A stretch of DNA of 64,000 nt from Halalkalibacillus sediminis. GTDB lineage: Bacteria; Bacillota; Bacilli; Bacillales; Alkalibacillaceae. The stretch covers positions 992,001 through 1,056,000 of the forward strand of contig NZ_PJNH01000001.1 in assembly GCF_002844535.1 (NCBI RefSeq), given 5' to 3'. This document shows positions 52,512 through 60,300 of this stretch, piece after piece (within the stretch, counting starts at the first letter, position 1; every line of letters starts with the position of its first letter). Both the position numbers and the translations under genes were made by a program. The notes under the pieces were generated by a model that saw only the letters and a program-made list of their open reading frames with translations, ran no database searches and had not been told where the DNA came from.

Positions 52512-52553
52512 AATGTTCTCCTCTCTACGTACCGTAATAGTAAATATTGAGTG

Positions 52554-52745
52554 CTAGAATGAACTTACCGATTGATTTTGTTGTTGCTGATCTTTAATCC
52601 ATTCATCGATCGTCGATTGTGAAAAGAAAATACGAGTTCGAATTTTATAATGTGGTATCTCTTTACGTCGCACCATGCGATAGATGGTATCTAGATGAAC
52701 CCCAAGATATTCAGCTGTCTGTTTTGCTGTCATTTGACCTTGCAT
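52554..52745 (-). CDS. Excisionase-like DNA-binding protein (HTH_17)
   Basis: 63 residues, nearly all a winged helix of MerR/Xis type: MTAKQTAEYLGVHLDTIYRM and KIRTRIFFSQSTIDEWI. Such proteins bend attachment DNA for excision or act as regulators. It is expressed from the lytic promoter, which fits an Xis role. Confidence 0.7.
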   Translation of the reverse strand: MQGQMTAKQTAEYLGVHLDTIYRMVRRKEIPHYKIRTRIFFSQSTIDEWIKDQQQQNQSVSSF

Positions 52746-52758
52746 GTTCTCACCTCCT

Positions 52759-53016
52759 TCAGATAATTTCTAAAATTGAAGACACCTCCTGTTCTTCCTG
52801 TCCCTTGGACGAAACGTCCAGATTTTGGTCAAAAAAAAGTTCGTCTACTGTATGATCCAAGGCATCAGCAATCTTTTTAGCTAAATCAATGCTTGGAGTT
52901 CTTTTTCCTTGTTCTATTTTGTAATAGTAAGATGCTGATATACCAATATTTGCCGCAAGTTTGTCCACTTCCTTATACCCTTGCTTCATTCGAATGTTTC
53001 GTAGGTTCATTCGCAT
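52759..53016 (-). CDS. Cro-like XRE regulator
   Basis: 85 residues. Helix-turn-helix LAANIGISASYYYKIEQGKR with typical XRE spacing; a short acidic tail. First gene of the lytic operon, divergent from the repressor, with GGAGGTG before the ATG. A copy of the operator palindrome lies inside the gene at 52807-52819. Confidence 0.8.
   Translation of the reverse strand: MRMNLRNIRMKQGYKEVDKLAANIGISASYYYKIEQGKRTPSIDLAKKIADALDHTVDELFFDQNLDVSSKGQEEQEVSSILEII
52807..52819. promoter_or_regulatory. Operator-like palindrome GGACGAAACGTCC within cro-like gene
   Basis: A perfect inverted repeat of the same type as the two at the lytic promoter, about 230 bases downstream. Confidence 0.6.
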
Positions 53017-53036
53017 TTTTACACCTCCAATTTCTT

Positions 53037-53089
53037 GGACATTTTGTCCTGTTAATGTCTACTATAATGGACATTTCGTCCAAAGTCAA
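53037..53089 (-). promoter_or_regulatory. Lytic promoter with two repressor operators
   Basis: -35 TTGACT (53084-53089), 17 bases, -10 TATAGT (53061-53066). Operator 1 GGACGAAATGTCC (53069-53081) fills the spacer. Operator 2 GGACAAAATGTCC (53037-53049) lies just past the start of transcription. The operators are 32 bases apart, three helical turns. Confidence 0.82.
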
Positions 53090-53105
53090 CACTTAATTAC
53101 CCGTT

Positions 53106-53145
53106 TTGTCCAAAAATATTTTATTAGTTGGACAAATAGTATAAT
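53106..53145 (+). promoter_or_regulatory. Repressor promoter region with half operators
   Basis: -10 TATAAT at 53140-53145 without a good -35. TTTGTCCAA (53105-53113) and TTGGACAAA (53128-53136) form a widely spaced inverted repeat of operator half sites, which suggests autoregulation. Confidence 0.55.
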
Positions 53146-53169
53146 ATAAGTCTATATGGAGGCTTGAAC

Positions 53170-53568
53170 ATGAATAAATTTAGCAATAGATTAAGAAAGC
53201 TGAGAGAGAGAGAAAAATTTTCTAGAGAGCAATTAGCTAATAAATTAGGTGTTTCCTATTCAACTATCGCTAAATACGAAAGTGGAGCTAGAGAACCTGA
53301 TTTCAATACCCTCGAGAAACTTGCTATTTTATTTGATGTATCCATAGATTATCTTCTCGGGAAAGTTGATAAAGAAAAAGAGTCAGACTTCGAGGCCATG
53401 GCCGAACACAACCGCCTTCTCGAAAAGTACGGCATTGAAGACTCAGGTTTCTTCGACATAGAGAAATGGAAACAGATGGGTCCAGAGGAATTAAGGCAGC
53501 TTGAAGAATACTTTCAGTTCATAACAGAAAAAGCTAAAAAGAGAAATCAAGATACAGATAGCGAATAA
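53170..53568 (+). CDS. CI-like lysogeny repressor (XRE family)
   Basis: About 132 residues from the ATG at 53170 (GGAGG 7 bases upstream). HTH FSREQLANKLGVSYSTIAKY and the dimer segment FDVSIDYLLGKVDKEK are typical of short Firmicute repressors. There is no S24 protease domain, so RecA cannot cleave it; removal by the ImmA-type protease at 57447 is likely, as in ICEBs1 and phi105. C-terminal helix (QLEEYFQFITEKAKKR). Confidence 0.85.
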   Translation: MNKFSNRLRKLREREKFSREQLANKLGVSYSTIAKYESGAREPDFNTLEKLAILFDVSIDYLLGKVDKEKESDFEAMAEHNRLLEKYGIEDSGFFDIEKWKQMGPEELRQLEEYFQFITEKAKKRNQDTDSE

Positions 53569-53584
53569 ATACACATCATGATTG

Positions 53585-53608
53585 AGGCACACTAGGAATA
53601 GTGTGTCT
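53585..53608 (+). terminator. Terminator after repressor
   Basis: AGGCACACTA-ggaa-TAGTGTGTCT then TTATTT. A related hairpin ends the nuclease gene (55573). Confidence 0.75.
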
Positions 53609-53641
53609 TTATTTGTAACTACTTTTACCAGGAGGTTGAAA

Positions 53642-54295
53642 ATGTCCAGATTAAATAAGATGTTCAGTAAGGCCAAAGAAGGATGGCAAAAGGCCAAAGA
53701 AGAAACTGATAAGAAAGAACAGCAAAGAAAAGAGAGAAAGTCTATTAAAAACAAAGAGAAAAATGCTTCATACCTAATATGGTTTGGTGGCAAACCGAGC
53801 TTCTCTGAAAAGCTCACATATAGTACTCACAAAGCTTCATTTAAATATGGAGAGCAATATGTACTTAATGATGAGAACCCATTGTATGTTGTAGATTGTA
53901 AATACAAAAACAAGAAATCAACTGGTATTCTAATTGCACTTGAAGATCATCTATATTTTATTCATGGGGCTGGAGAGGCCCAAAATGTAGAATGTTTTAC
54001 ATATGACAAAGTTTCAAATTTCAAATTTCAAACTAAGAAAAATTCAAAAATCGAAGTTGTTATTAAATACAAGGGGCGAAATCATACTTTCGAAAATTTA
54101 ATGGCTGGAAAAGAAACAGACAAAATGATAAACATCCTCAGGTCTAAATTAGGAAATACGGTTCCAAGTAACCCCCAAACCACTTCTCAAAGCAATGATA
54201 AATATAACCAACTAGAAAAATTGGGTGATTTAAAAGAAAAAGGAATACTTTCTGAAGAAGAATTTAATAAGGAAAAAGAAAAATTGTTGAAATAA
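53642..54295 (+). CDS. PH-like domain protein with C-terminal SHOCT
   Basis: 217 residues from the ATG at 53642 (AGGAGG upstream). Lys/Glu-rich N-terminal helix, a bacterial PH-like beta domain (about 70-165; STGILIALEDHLYFIHG), and a SHOCT helix pair at the end (LEKLGDLKEKGILSEEEFNKE). Cytosolic. SHOCT proteins are frequent in phage and defence loci, but roles are poorly known. It is followed by the membrane nuclease gene 18 bases later, so the two may work together. Confidence 0.7.
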   Translation: MSRLNKMFSKAKEGWQKAKEETDKKEQQRKERKSIKNKEKNASYLIWFGGKPSFSEKLTYSTHKASFKYGEQYVLNDENPLYVVDCKYKNKKSTGILIALEDHLYFIHGAGEAQNVECFTYDKVSNFKFQTKKNSKIEVVIKYKGRNHTFENLMAGKETDKMINILRSKLGNTVPSNPQTTSQSNDKYNQLEKLGDLKEKGILSEEEFNKEKEKLLK

Positions 54296-54313
54296 CAGAC
54301 AGGAGGAAAACAG

Positions 54314-55564
54314 ATGGATATTATTGCATTTATATTTTTTGTTTTATTCATTGGATCTTTGTTCGCATTATTTAGAGGCCACCTAAATCTATTTAAGGTC
54401 ATACCTATTCCAAATCGGAAAATCGCATCAATTCTAACAATCGTATTCTTCGTAGCATTTTTCATAGCGGTACCTGCCCCTACTGAAGACCCAAATGCTC
54501 AAGCAAATAATGAATCGGACCCCGAGACCAATTTAGAGAATGAAACAAGTGATATTGAGGAAGATGAATCGAAAGACAATACAGAAGAACAATCAGAGGA
54601 ACAGGAATCTCAAGACGATAACAATTCTGCTAAGCAATCTGAAGATAGTAATCGTAATTCAAGTGATGATGATAAAGAAAAAGAAGATAAACAAGATGAT
54701 GAAAATAATTCTAGTGATAGTAATGAGCCATCTAACAACTCTAGTAACGATAAAGAAAAAGAGGATTCTTCCAAAGAAGATTCGTCTAAGTCAGAGGACT
54801 CTTCATCCTCAAACGATAATAAAGCTAACTCTTCAACAAAAGAGAAAAATAAATCTAAAGATGATGGAAACAATTCCAACTTAGATACTGCTACTGTTAC
54901 TCGAATTGTGGATGGTGACACCATTGAAATTAACCTTAATGGCACTGTTGAGAGCGTAAGACTTCTGCTAGTAGATACACCTGAAACGAAGCATCCTTCT
55001 AAGCCAGTTCAGCCATTCGGTCCAGAAGCAAGTAAATTTGCAACAAATGTATTATCTGGTAAAGAAGTTAAAGTCGAATATGATGGACCTAAACGAGATC
55101 ACTATGGGAGATTACTAGCTTACCTGTGGGTAGATGGAAAAAACTTTAATAAAATGCTTCTTGAAGAAGGATTTGCACGTTTAGCTTACGTTTATGACCC
55201 ACCTTATACTCATATGGATTCATTTACAAAAGCACAAACAAGAGCAATGAATGCTGGTAAAAACATTTGGAGTATTAAGGGGTATGTTCAATCAGACGGT
55301 TTCAATTACGAAGAGTCAACTACGAAAAACAATAAAGAGGATAAACAAGAAACAAAAGAAAAAGAAAAAAGTGATACATCTGATACTGCTTCTTCTGGTT
55401 ATGATGGTCCTTATGATCCAAATGGTCCAGATCGTAATTGTGGAGACTTTGATACACATGCAGAAGCCCAAGCCTTCTACGAAGCAGCTGGTGGGCCTGA
55501 GAGCGATCCACACGGGCTAGACGGCAACGATAAGGATGGATTAGCTTGTGAGAGTTTACCTTAG
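54314..55564 (+). CDS. Membrane-anchored thermonuclease with Excalibur domain
   Basis: 416 residues. Two N-terminal hydrophobic segments (about 3-20 and 38-54), then a long Ser/Asp/Glu/Asn/Lys low-complexity stalk (about 60-195). The SNase domain (about 197-325) has [13 protein letters not shown] with catalytic Arg and Glu and the later [16 protein letters not shown] calcium-binding Excalibur domain is at the end ([25 protein letters not shown]). The nuclease would stand outside the cell on a stalk. It could degrade incoming phage DNA or extracellular DNA. Confidence 0.85.
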   Translation: MDIIAFIFFVLFIGSLFALFRGHLNLFKVIPIPNRKIASILTIVFFVAFFIAVPAPTEDPNAQANNESDPETNLENETSDIEEDESKDNTEEQSEEQESQDDNNSAKQSEDSNRNSSDDDKEKEDKQDDENNSSDSNEPSNNSSNDKEKEDSSKEDSSKSEDSSSSNDNKANSSTKEKNKSKDDGNNSNLDTATVTRIVDGDTIEINLNGTVESVRLLLVDTPETKHPSKPVQPFGPEASKFATNVLSGKEVKVEYDGPKRDHYGRLLAYLWVDGKNFNKMLLEEGFARLAYVYDPPYTHMDSFTKAQTRAMNAGKNIWSIKGYVQSDGFNYEESTTKNNKEDKQETKEKEKSDTSDTASSGYDGPYDPNGPDRNCGDFDTHAEAQAFYEAAGGPESDPHGLDGNDKDGLACESLP

Positions 55565-55572
55565 GATATAAA

Positions 55573-55600
55573 GGCACACTAGGGAATGTGCCTTTTATTT
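55573..55600 (+). terminator. Terminator after nuclease gene
   Basis: GGCACA-ctagggaa-TGTGCC then TTTTATTTTT. The 140 bases up to the next gene include its promoter region. Confidence 0.8.
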
Positions 55601-55734
55601 TTACCATTGTGGCAAAATTTGTTGAGTTTTGCTGATTAATCAAACAGTTAATTCGGGGATTCGATGATAAAAAGTTCTCAATATTTATTAATCAAGAACT
55701 GAGAGAATAATTTAAAATGTAAAGGGGTATATAA

Positions 55735-56757
55735 TTGACTACTACTTTGAATTTCTATAATTATTATTTTACTTATAATGGTGAGCTTACAAACTACAAA
55801 ATTAGTGACTTTTTTAAATCTTTTATGAGGATCGATGAAACAAAAAGATTAAGAAATTTACCAAAATATGGTGAATTCACACTCTTTGGTGATTATATAC
55901 CTACGAAAAGAGCTGACTTAAAAGCTGATGGTTTTGCGCATAAATTCAGTAACTTCGATAGATTAGTTTATTTAGGTCAATATCGTGATGATAAACCATA
56001 TACTGGAACTAAAGGCAAAGATATTGCGAATGAAATAAAACAAGATGTATTGGAAATTACTCATTGTGCATTCTTTCCAAATTCTCAATTGTTAGTATTA
56101 CCATACAAACATTTTGGAGCAAAAGCAGTTCATTTAGAGAGATATATAAATAGATTTTTACCCTACAATGAGGAAAATGGAGGGTGGCAGTTTTTTTTAT
56201 ACCAAATTGAAGACGGAAAAGGTCTGAGTACTATATTAAGATCAAATGAAATACGGTCAATTGATCTCAAAATAGATGTAACTGGTGATTCGAAGATTGA
56301 AGATTATCTTCCCAAGGACAAATTGTTTAAGGAATTCTTCACTAATTTTTTCAATACCCAAAAAAAAGTTGGATCAAATGTTGGAAGTGTTAATTTTAGT
56401 ACAGGAAGGAAGACTTCTCAACCAATGGACACTAAAAAAATAATATATTTTTTAAGCGAGTCAAAATTAAGTGGTACTATGTTCGAAAGCGCAAAAGTAA
56501 GGTATGTAGATCCGGATACTAAAGAATTGGTTACGACAGATCTAAAACACGAGGGTCAGCTAAGAACTGAGTTAGAACTTAAAGATGGGGAAAACGGAAA
56601 AGAATTCATAGCTAAAAAGATATTAGAAAAATATATAGAAAGTGATAAAATGGGAAGTAATAAATACAAAGAACACAAAGATATAAAAAGGGATTATAAT
56701 AAAGATGAAATTACAACTCACATCACAAAAAATTTTTTAGATAAAAAGAAGGGATAA
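55735..56757 (+). CDS. Cytosolic component of a putative two-gene module, 340 residues
   Basis: TTG start with AAAGGGG 7 bases upstream. The protein is soluble; the N-terminal 140 residues look beta-rich (TLNFYNYYFTYNGELTNYK) with a phrase DVLEITHCAFFPNSQLLVLP that recalls DUF6731 phage proteins; the rest is alpha/beta with a basic C-terminus. I cannot name the family with confidence. It is AT-rich and translated together with the membrane gene that begins one base after its stop. Placement between repressor and integrase is typical of lysogenic conversion or exclusion genes. Confidence 0.55.
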   Translation: MTTTLNFYNYYFTYNGELTNYKISDFFKSFMRIDETKRLRNLPKYGEFTLFGDYIPTKRADLKADGFAHKFSNFDRLVYLGQYRDDKPYTGTKGKDIANEIKQDVLEITHCAFFPNSQLLVLPYKHFGAKAVHLERYINRFLPYNEENGGWQFFLYQIEDGKGLSTILRSNEIRSIDLKIDVTGDSKIEDYLPKDKLFKEFFTNFFNTQKKVGSNVGSVNFSTGRKTSQPMDTKKIIYFLSESKLSGTMFESAKVRYVDPDTKELVTTDLKHEGQLRTELELKDGENGKEFIAKKILEKYIESDKMGSNKYKEHKDIKRDYNKDEITTHITKNFLDKKKG

Positions 56758-56758
56758 A

Positions 56759-57367
56759 ATGACCTTTTTTGAAGACTGGTTTCCTAGTACAACTGTTGTA
56801 CTGTATTACATTTTCACTATATTTTTATCTATAGGTGTATTCCTTACTAACTTAATATCCATAGAATTTTGGAGAACTTTTATCATTCAAATTAACAATT
56901 TTTTTATAGACAATAGTAGTATCTTGTTAACGATAAGCTCTATATTAATTGGTATTTTCTTCACAGTATTTTCAATTCTAGGGAGCCTCAACGTAAACAG
57001 CACTTTTGCTATGATTAGTAGAGAAAATTTTATTAAGCTTATAAGGTTCATTTTATACTCATTCTCCTCTTCAATCTTGTTCCTTTTTATTATAATGCTT
57101 GCTCTTAATTTACCGATTAATATACAGATGTATTTAAATACTTTTATTTTACTTCCGTTGCTGATATATATTTTCTGTTCTTCTTTTAGACTAGGTTTTT
57201 ATTTATTCCTTTTATACAGAAGAGAAATCGGCAATCTGCATAAAAAATTAGAGGACGAAAAGAAGAAAAATAACCATTTTGATGATATACTGCATAGATT
57301 AGATAATTATCTTAGTGATTATGAGGAAAATAAAGAGAAAGAATATTTGGATAAAAATAATGAATAA
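56759..57367 (+). CDS. Four-TM membrane partner of the two-gene module, 202 residues
   Basis: Hydrophobic helices at about 12-32, 50-75, 95-118 and 122-148 (VVLYYIFTIFLSIGVFL, SILLTISSILIGIFFTVFSI, FILYSFSSSILFLFIIMLAL, LLPLLIYIFCSSF). A C-terminal cytosolic coiled coil follows (NLHKKLEDEKKKNNHFDDIL). The ATG overlaps the previous gene's end region. Architecture (soluble sensor plus TM effector) resembles two-gene anti-phage systems, but no known family is recognised. Confidence 0.55.
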   Translation: MTFFEDWFPSTTVVLYYIFTIFLSIGVFLTNLISIEFWRTFIIQINNFFIDNSSILLTISSILIGIFFTVFSILGSLNVNSTFAMISRENFIKLIRFILYSFSSSILFLFIIMLALNLPINIQMYLNTFILLPLLIYIFCSSFRLGFYLFLLYRREIGNLHKKLEDEKKKNNHFDDILHRLDNYLSDYEENKEKEYLDKNNE

Positions 57368-57396
57368 CCTCTCCTTTCAACGGAGAGGATTTTTTT
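57368..57396 (+). terminator. Terminator after membrane gene
   Basis: CCTCTCC-tttcaac-GGAGAGG then ATTTTTTT. It ends where the next promoter begins. Confidence 0.85.
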
Positions 57397-57397
57397 G

Positions 57398-57426
57398 TTG
57401 CCAAAACGAACATTTGTTCGTATAAT
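57398..57426 (+). promoter_or_regulatory. immA-int promoter with LexA box in the spacer
   Basis: -35 TTGCCA (57398-57403), 17 bases, -10 TATAAT (57421-57426). The spacer carries CGAACATTTGTTCG (57407-57420), a perfect Bacillus-type LexA/DinR box. Confidence 0.88.
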
Positions 57427-57446
57427 GACACCAATGAGGTGATTCA

Positions 57447-57947
57447 ATGTTCGAACATTACACAACTGCTTTAGAAGATTGGGTATCACATTTCTATAAA
57501 AAACAAAAAATGTATTCTGTACAAGATCTAAGTATTCGGAAGATTGCTAGATACTATCACATCTTTGTACATCAAAAACCAGTGCCCGCACGCCATGACA
57601 TTGTGCATAGATACCGAGGAATTATTGTAGACAGCAGAGATCCCATTGAGCACCAGCGGGAACAATTTTTCCATGAGCTTTGCCACATCCTTAGACATTG
57701 TGGTCATCAATCGATGATGCCTGAGGCATTTCGTGAGCTTCAAGAATGGGACGCACGACATTTCACCCTCTATGCAGCTCTCCCCTATCATATGCTGCGA
57801 TTCTATGATTTCAGTGACGATTTAATTATAGGTACAATCGCTGAAGACTTTAAAGTAACGAAAGAGCTTGTCTCAGAACGCCTGAATAGAATCTATCGCA
57901 ATCAGAAGTGTACCAACACAACTGCTGATGGCACGCTATGGTATTAG
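57447..57947 (+). CDS. immA: ImmA/IrrE-type metalloprotease (anti-repressor)
   Basis: 166 residues. HExxH zinc motif in FFHELCHILRHCG near residue 74, followed by the second acidic site in the LQEWDARHFTLYA helix. ImmA proteins cut CI-like repressors without S24 domain in ICEBs1 and related elements. In those it is next to the repressor; here it lies upstream of int under a LexA-box promoter. GAGGTGA before the ATG. Confidence 0.87.
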   Translation: MFEHYTTALEDWVSHFYKKQKMYSVQDLSIRKIARYYHIFVHQKPVPARHDIVHRYRGIIVDSRDPIEHQREQFFHELCHILRHCGHQSMMPEAFRELQEWDARHFTLYAALPYHMLRFYDFSDDLIIGTIAEDFKVTKELVSERLNRIYRNQKCTNTTADGTLWY

Positions 57948-57963
57948 TGAGGAGGTGTGAAGA

Positions 57964-59139
57964 ATGGGAAGTGTTGAAAAAAGAGGGAAAAATAAATTTA
58001 GACTGTCTATTGTAACCGGCTATAATGAACGCGGCAATCCAGTCAGGATCAGAAAAACGATAACGGCAAAAAACAAAACTGAAGCTAGAAAAATACTATC
58101 ACAGCTGGAGTCAGATTATCTGACTGATCAATTAATTGAAACCACAGATATGCGCTTAACAGACTTTTACCCCCTATGGCTTGAAAAACACGCACAAGAA
58201 GCTTATTCACCTGGTACGAGAGGTGACTATATCAATATCATTAATAAGCGTATCTTACCTAAATATGGCCACATCAAACTAAAAGACTTTAAAACCATTC
58301 ACATCGTAGACTTTGTAGACGATCTAAAGAAGCCAGGAAGGCGTTTAAATGACGAAGAAGGGTATTTATCCGCATCTACCATAAGAAACTGTTATAAGGC
58401 ATTTAACAGTCTTCTTAAACATGCGCATAAATGGGGATTAATAAAAGCAAATCCTGCAGAAGGGGTTGCCCTTCCCTCAGCTAAGCAGAAACATGACGTA
58501 GATTATTCTTCTGAGATTATATGGAAGATGATTGAACGCATCAGTCACGAAGACATTGAAAAGCAATTGATTTTCTGGACAGCCTTTATTACAGGTTGTA
58601 GACAAGGAGAATTAGCAGCAATCGAAGATCGGCATGTTGTTTTAAAGGATGGAAAGTACGCCATATATATCGAGCAATCTTTAACGGAGGAAAAAGGTAA
58701 AGGATTAGTTCTTAAAAGCATCAAAAATAATGTAGCTGGATACGTAGCCATTCCGGAGCCGTTAGCCGACATGTTGAACAAACAAATTCTTAAGAAACGT
58801 AGAGACAAACTCTTATTGCAAAATCAGTGGGCCTACCCAGGTAAAGTATTTATTTTCTCCAATGAAGTTGGCAAACCCTATCGACCCGATTCCATCAGTC
58901 AATGGTGGATTCGATTTAGAAAAAGAAACGATTTAGGAAATGTCCGCTTTCATGACTTACGGCATTTGTCAGTAACCTATCTCATTCATAAAGGTTTACC
59001 GATTAAAACCATTAGCGATCGTGCGAGACATACAAATATCGGAACCACGATGAATTTATATGGCCATAACATTGTAGAAATTGATCAAGTAGCTGCAGAC
59101 CATTTTGGAGAGTTTTTCACCACGAAAGAAGTAAAATAA
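57964..59139 (+). CDS. int: Tyrosine recombinase, phage integrase
   Basis: 391 residues. N-terminal arm-binding AP2-like domain (about 1-55), core-binding SAM-like domain (about 65-165), and catalytic domain with Arg in TGCRQGE, HDLRH and ARHTNIGTTMNLYGHN giving R, H-x-x-R, H and the nucleophile Tyr. It integrates at the tRNA-Arg 3' end located 120 bases downstream. Starts 16 bases after immA with GGAGGTG. Confidence 0.95.
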   Translation: MGSVEKRGKNKFRLSIVTGYNERGNPVRIRKTITAKNKTEARKILSQLESDYLTDQLIETTDMRLTDFYPLWLEKHAQEAYSPGTRGDYINIINKRILPKYGHIKLKDFKTIHIVDFVDDLKKPGRRLNDEEGYLSASTIRNCYKAFNSLLKHAHKWGLIKANPAEGVALPSAKQKHDVDYSSEIIWKMIERISHEDIEKQLIFWTAFITGCRQGELAAIEDRHVVLKDGKYAIYIEQSLTEEKGKGLVLKSIKNNVAGYVAIPEPLADMLNKQILKKRRDKLLLQNQWAYPGKVFIFSNEVGKPYRPDSISQWWIRFRKRNDLGNVRFHDLRHLSVTYLIHKGLPIKTISDRARHTNIGTTMNLYGHNIVEIDQVAADHFGEFFTTKEVK

Positions 59140-59144
59140 AAATC

Positions 59145-59164
59145 CTGCCCCAATTCTGCCCCAA
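59145..59164. other. Putative integrase arm-binding repeats, right side
   Basis: Two CTGCCCCA units at 11-base spacing, directly after int, as at 17766-17785. Confidence 0.55.
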
Positions 59165-59257
59165 AATCGCATTTACTTTAGTCGGATAAAGTGAAAGAAT
59201 AACAAAAAGAAAACGCTCAATTCCTTTTATATCAAGGAGTTGAGCGTTTCTTTATTT

Positions 59258-59305
59258 AGCGTCCCAGGAGCGATTCGAACGCCCGACCGACAGCTTAGAA
59301 GGCTG
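59258..59305. other. attR core
   Basis: 48 bases identical to attL, here as part of the intact tRNA-Arg gene. Confidence 0.93.
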
Positions 59306-59333
59306 TTGCTCTATCCTGCTGAGCTACTGGGAC
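59260..59333 (-). tRNA. tRNA-Arg (anticodon TCT)
   Basis: Full cloverleaf: acceptor GTCCCAG/CTGGGAC, anticodon loop CTTCTAA, T-loop TTCGAAT. CCA is not encoded. It is the integration site; the prophage restores the 3' end. Confidence 0.95.
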
Positions 59334-59347
59334 ATTTTTGCATAAAA

Positions 59348-59421
59348 TGGAGCGGGTGAAGGGAATCGAACCCTCATCATCAGCTTGGAAGGCTGAGGTT
59401 TTACCACTAAACTACACCCGC
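59348..59421 (-). tRNA. tRNA-Gly (anticodon TCC)
   Basis: Acceptor GCGGGTG/CACCCGC, anticodon loop CTTCCAA, T-loop TTCGATT, encoded CCA at the 3' end. Confidence 0.95.
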
Positions 59422-59668
59422 ACATTGAAATATTATATTAATTAACTTGCTTCCTATCGTTTCGGACAAGATTCATTATATAAAACTGTCCGTGCTACTG
59501 TCAACACTTCATGTAATATTTTTATAAAGTTTTCCTAGATCAATTGTGCTTTATAAATAATTAACGTGCTTTCATCCAATTGATGTATAAATAACTCTAT
59601 TTGTTTAACTCTTAATGAAGGAATTAATCAATTAAGTTACTCTTCACTGAATCATAAAATCAAAAAGG

Positions 59669-59692
59669 AAAGATGCGCCTTCGCGCATCTTT
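59669..59692 (-). terminator. Terminator after rdgB
   Basis: AAAGATGCGC-gaag-GCGCATCTTT followed by CCTTTTTG on the minus strand. The 59422-59668 stretch holds no supported gene; ysnB, which often follows rdgB, is not here. Confidence 0.85.
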
Positions 59693-59697
59693 TCACC

Positions 59698-60288
59698 TTA
59701 TAGTAATGGTTTGATTTGATCAATCATGGAATCAATAGCACGTTTACGGTGACTGATCTTATTCTTTTCATCTGGACCTATCTGGGCCATTGTTTCATTA
59801 TAGCCTGCTGGGACAAAAATCGGATCGTATCCGAATCCACCCTCGCCTTGAGGTTTTTCACTTATGTGGCCATCACATGTGCCATCAGAGATAACCGTTT
59901 CCATGCTTGGTCTGGCGAAAGCCATTACACACTTGAATGAAGCACCACGATCTTCCTTACCTTCTAATTTCTCTAAAACTTTATTCAAGTTCTCCTGATC
60001 ATTTTTCTCTTCACCAGCGTAACGAGCTGAATAGACACCAGGTTCTCCGCCTAAAGCATGGACTTCTAAGCCAGAATCATCAGCTAAAACCGGTATTTTA
60101 TAAATTTCAGCAATCGTCTCTGCTTTTAATCGTGCATTTTCTTCGAAAGTTACTCCTGTTTCTTCAACATCTTCAACGTCGTCGAACTTATCAAATACAC
60201 TGACAACATCCATTTTAATTTTAGAAAAAATCTCACGTAATTCTCTCAATTTACCTTGATTAGTAGTTGCTACATAAATGGTTTTCAT
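59698..60288 (-). CDS. rdgB: Non-canonical purine NTP pyrophosphatase (ITPase)
   Basis: 196 residues of the HAM1/RdgB family that removes dITP and XTP from the nucleotide pool. TTNQGKLRELRE at the N-terminus, VLADDSGLEVHALGGEPGVYSARYAG in the middle (quoted in parts: DSGLEV, PGVYSARYAG), and GGFGYDPIFVP are family motifs. ATG at 60288 after GAGGTG. It follows rph by 12 bases as in B. subtilis (ysnA). Confidence 0.93.
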   Translation of the reverse strand: MKTIYVATTNQGKLRELREIFSKIKMDVVSVFDKFDDVEDVEETGVTFEENARLKAETIAEIYKIPVLADDSGLEVHALGGEPGVYSARYAGEEKNDQENLNKVLEKLEGKEDRGASFKCVMAFARPSMETVISDGTCDGHISEKPQGEGGFGYDPIFVPAGYNETMAQIGPDEKNKISHRKRAIDSMIDQIKPLL

Positions 60289-60300
60289 CGATATCACCTC

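Larger units (their letters stand above)
17604..59305. mobile_element. Complete HK97-type siphovirus prophage in tRNA-Arg(TCT), about 41.7 kb
   Basis: The element is bounded by 48-bp perfect direct repeats that are the 3' part of tRNA-Arg, with a tyrosine integrase next to the intact tRNA. It holds every module of a temperate tailed phage: lysogeny, recombination/replication, cos packaging, HK97 head, long non-contractile tail with tape measure, and lysis. No structural gene looks broken, so it may be inducible. Accessory genes lie between repressor and integrase, in the XtrA region (42.5-46.7 kb), and near attL. Confidence 0.93.

Noticed and set aside
54610-54945. Minus-strand frame of 111 codons rich in Leu and Ser
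   Set aside because: Shadow of the low-complexity stalk of the nuclease gene.
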